From Flammeovirga pacifica (GTDB lineage Bacteria; Bacteroidota; Bacteroidia; Cytophagales; Flammeovirgaceae), in contig NZ_JRYR02000001.1 of NCBI RefSeq assembly GCF_000807855.2, forward strand, positions 690,258 through 754,257: DNA of 64,000 bases. Direction: 5' to 3'. Below are positions 63,604-64,000 of this stretch, in pieces (positions within the stretch are counted from its first letter, which is position 1; every line of letters starts with the position of its first letter). The notes under the pieces are model-generated. The model was not told the DNA's origin, made no database searches, and saw nothing but the letters and a program-made list of their open reading frames with translations. The position numbers and the translations under genes were made by a program.

Positions 63604-64000
63604 CAGGGAGAGCCTCTCACACCACCGTACATACGGGTCTCGTATACGGCGGTTGGCTACTTTTCGGTTGCCTTAGTGTAAATATCTATCATGGAAATGT
63701 AACCTCTTTGTCTTAACCTACCCAACGTAATTGTTGTGTTAAGAATAGGACTTTGAGCTACAGCCCAACCACCTTTTCGCGTTCGACTCCATGCATATGC
63801 CTGACCTTGAGGAATACCTAAACGGATTAAGTTTTTACGCTTACGTTCGGGTTTCTTCCAGTCGTGCCAAATGCAGTAACGAAGCCTATTTCGAAGCCAT
63901 TCGTCTAACTTTTTAAGTTTCAACTTGATGCTTCCTAGCTTAAAATAATTCACCCATCCACGTTGCACTTCTAGAAGTTTCTTGATGCGTTCGTCAAAAC
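63572..64000 (-). mobile_element. group II intron, 3' part (5' part lies beyond the window)
   Basis: On the minus strand the maturase ORF ends at 63657, followed within four bases by a domain V hairpin (63621-63653: outer stem ACCGCCGTA / TACGGTGGT, inner stem TACG / CGTA, about 33 bases). Then comes a domain VI hairpin (63585-63608: CCCTGTCAGT / ACTGACGGGG). The sequence ends CTACTCGAT, with a candidate branch-point A at 63578, seven bases from the end. The intron is antisense to the DUF6236 gene, as for introns that enter structured DNA after genes (class C type). The exact class needs the missing 5' part. Confidence 0.85.
63657..64000 (-). CDS. group II intron reverse transcriptase/maturase, C-terminal part (partial)
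   Basis: The open frame extends to the window edge; 114 codons are visible. GWVNYFKLGS, KLKKLDEWLRNRLRYCIWH, DWKKPERKRKNLIRLGIPQG and SRTRKGGWAVAQSPILNTT belong to the maturase X domain and C-terminal region of group II intron proteins, which bind intron RNA and promote splicing. The reverse-transcriptase fingers and palm lie outside the window. The stop codon is four bases from domain V of the host intron, as expected for an ORF in domain IV. Confidence 0.92.
   Translation of the reverse strand, partial: FDERIKKLLEVQRGWVNYFKLGSIKLKLKKLDEWLRNRLRYCIWHDWKKPERKRKNLIRLGIPQGQAYAWSRTRKGGWAVAQSPILNTTITLGRLRQRGYISMIDIYTKATEK

Overview
The window is AT-rich chromosomal DNA from a member of the Bacteroidota, most likely a marine Cytophagales bacterium; a Flammeovirga-like organism is my guess, not something the sequence proves. 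Support comes from Bacteroidota-typical families (DUF420, DUF3078, DUF2911, DUF4924, large PIG-L deacetylases, TolB/amidohydrolase fusions), weak Shine-Dalgarno signals, and several upstream sequences that fit the Bacteroidota promoter pattern TTTG / TAnnTTTG.

Layout. 1-0.9 kb: end of a respiratory-oxidase accessory cluster (DUF420 and a small CxxC protein). 1-4.8 kb: a giant NtrY-like sensor kinase. 4.8-9.3 kb (minus): purB, a small membrane protein and a penicillin acylase-family hydrolase. 9.3-14.9 kb: HAD phosphatase, FecCD-type ABC permease and ATPase, and a membrane SpoIIE-type phosphatase with a GAF domain. 15-18.4 kb: trpS-dnaN, a gamma-carbonic anhydrase-like protein and a 2[4Fe-4S] ferredoxin. 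18.7-23.9 kb: lipoprotein, a 57-residue membrane protein, DUF3078, a thioredoxin-fold protein and a Prc/CtpA protease. 23.9-24.5 kb: five tRNA-Met genes in a perfect 110-bp tandem array. 24.8-28.5 kb: START-like protein, mgtE, thiL, yebC. 28.6-38.9 kb (minus): RND exporter and ribH; a PIG-L deacetylase / 39-residue membrane protein / Na+ symporter operon; DUF2911; AbgT. 39.2-42.8 kb: SLC12-like transporter and hmgA. 42.9-45.3 kb (minus): NUMOD4/HNH protein, DUF4924, XRE-S24 regulator. 45.7-55.3 kb: sppA, a TPR protein, purL, a YdeI-like protein, pirin and a lipoprotein. 55.4-61.9 kb (minus): putative zinc peptidase, TolB/amidohydrolase fusion, MORN protein, DUF445 protein. 61.9-64 kb: an accessory patch with TTGTGTGG repeats, a DUF6236 gene and the 3' end of a group II intron.

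Most of the window is stable core genome, with almost every gene or operon closed by a clear hairpin terminator. The regions that repay attention are: (i) the right edge, where an antisense group II intron has entered a copy of a short repeat at the end of an orphan DUF6236 gene that is bracketed by inverted copies of that repeat; (ii) a shared palindrome TTGTTTAAACAA sitting on the promoter elements of the pirin and DUF2911 genes, which suggests a small regulon; (iii) the five-copy tRNA-Met array, whose three middle copies carry the same stem-breaking substitutions; and (iv) small membrane-protein genes, one tightly embedded in a transporter operon.
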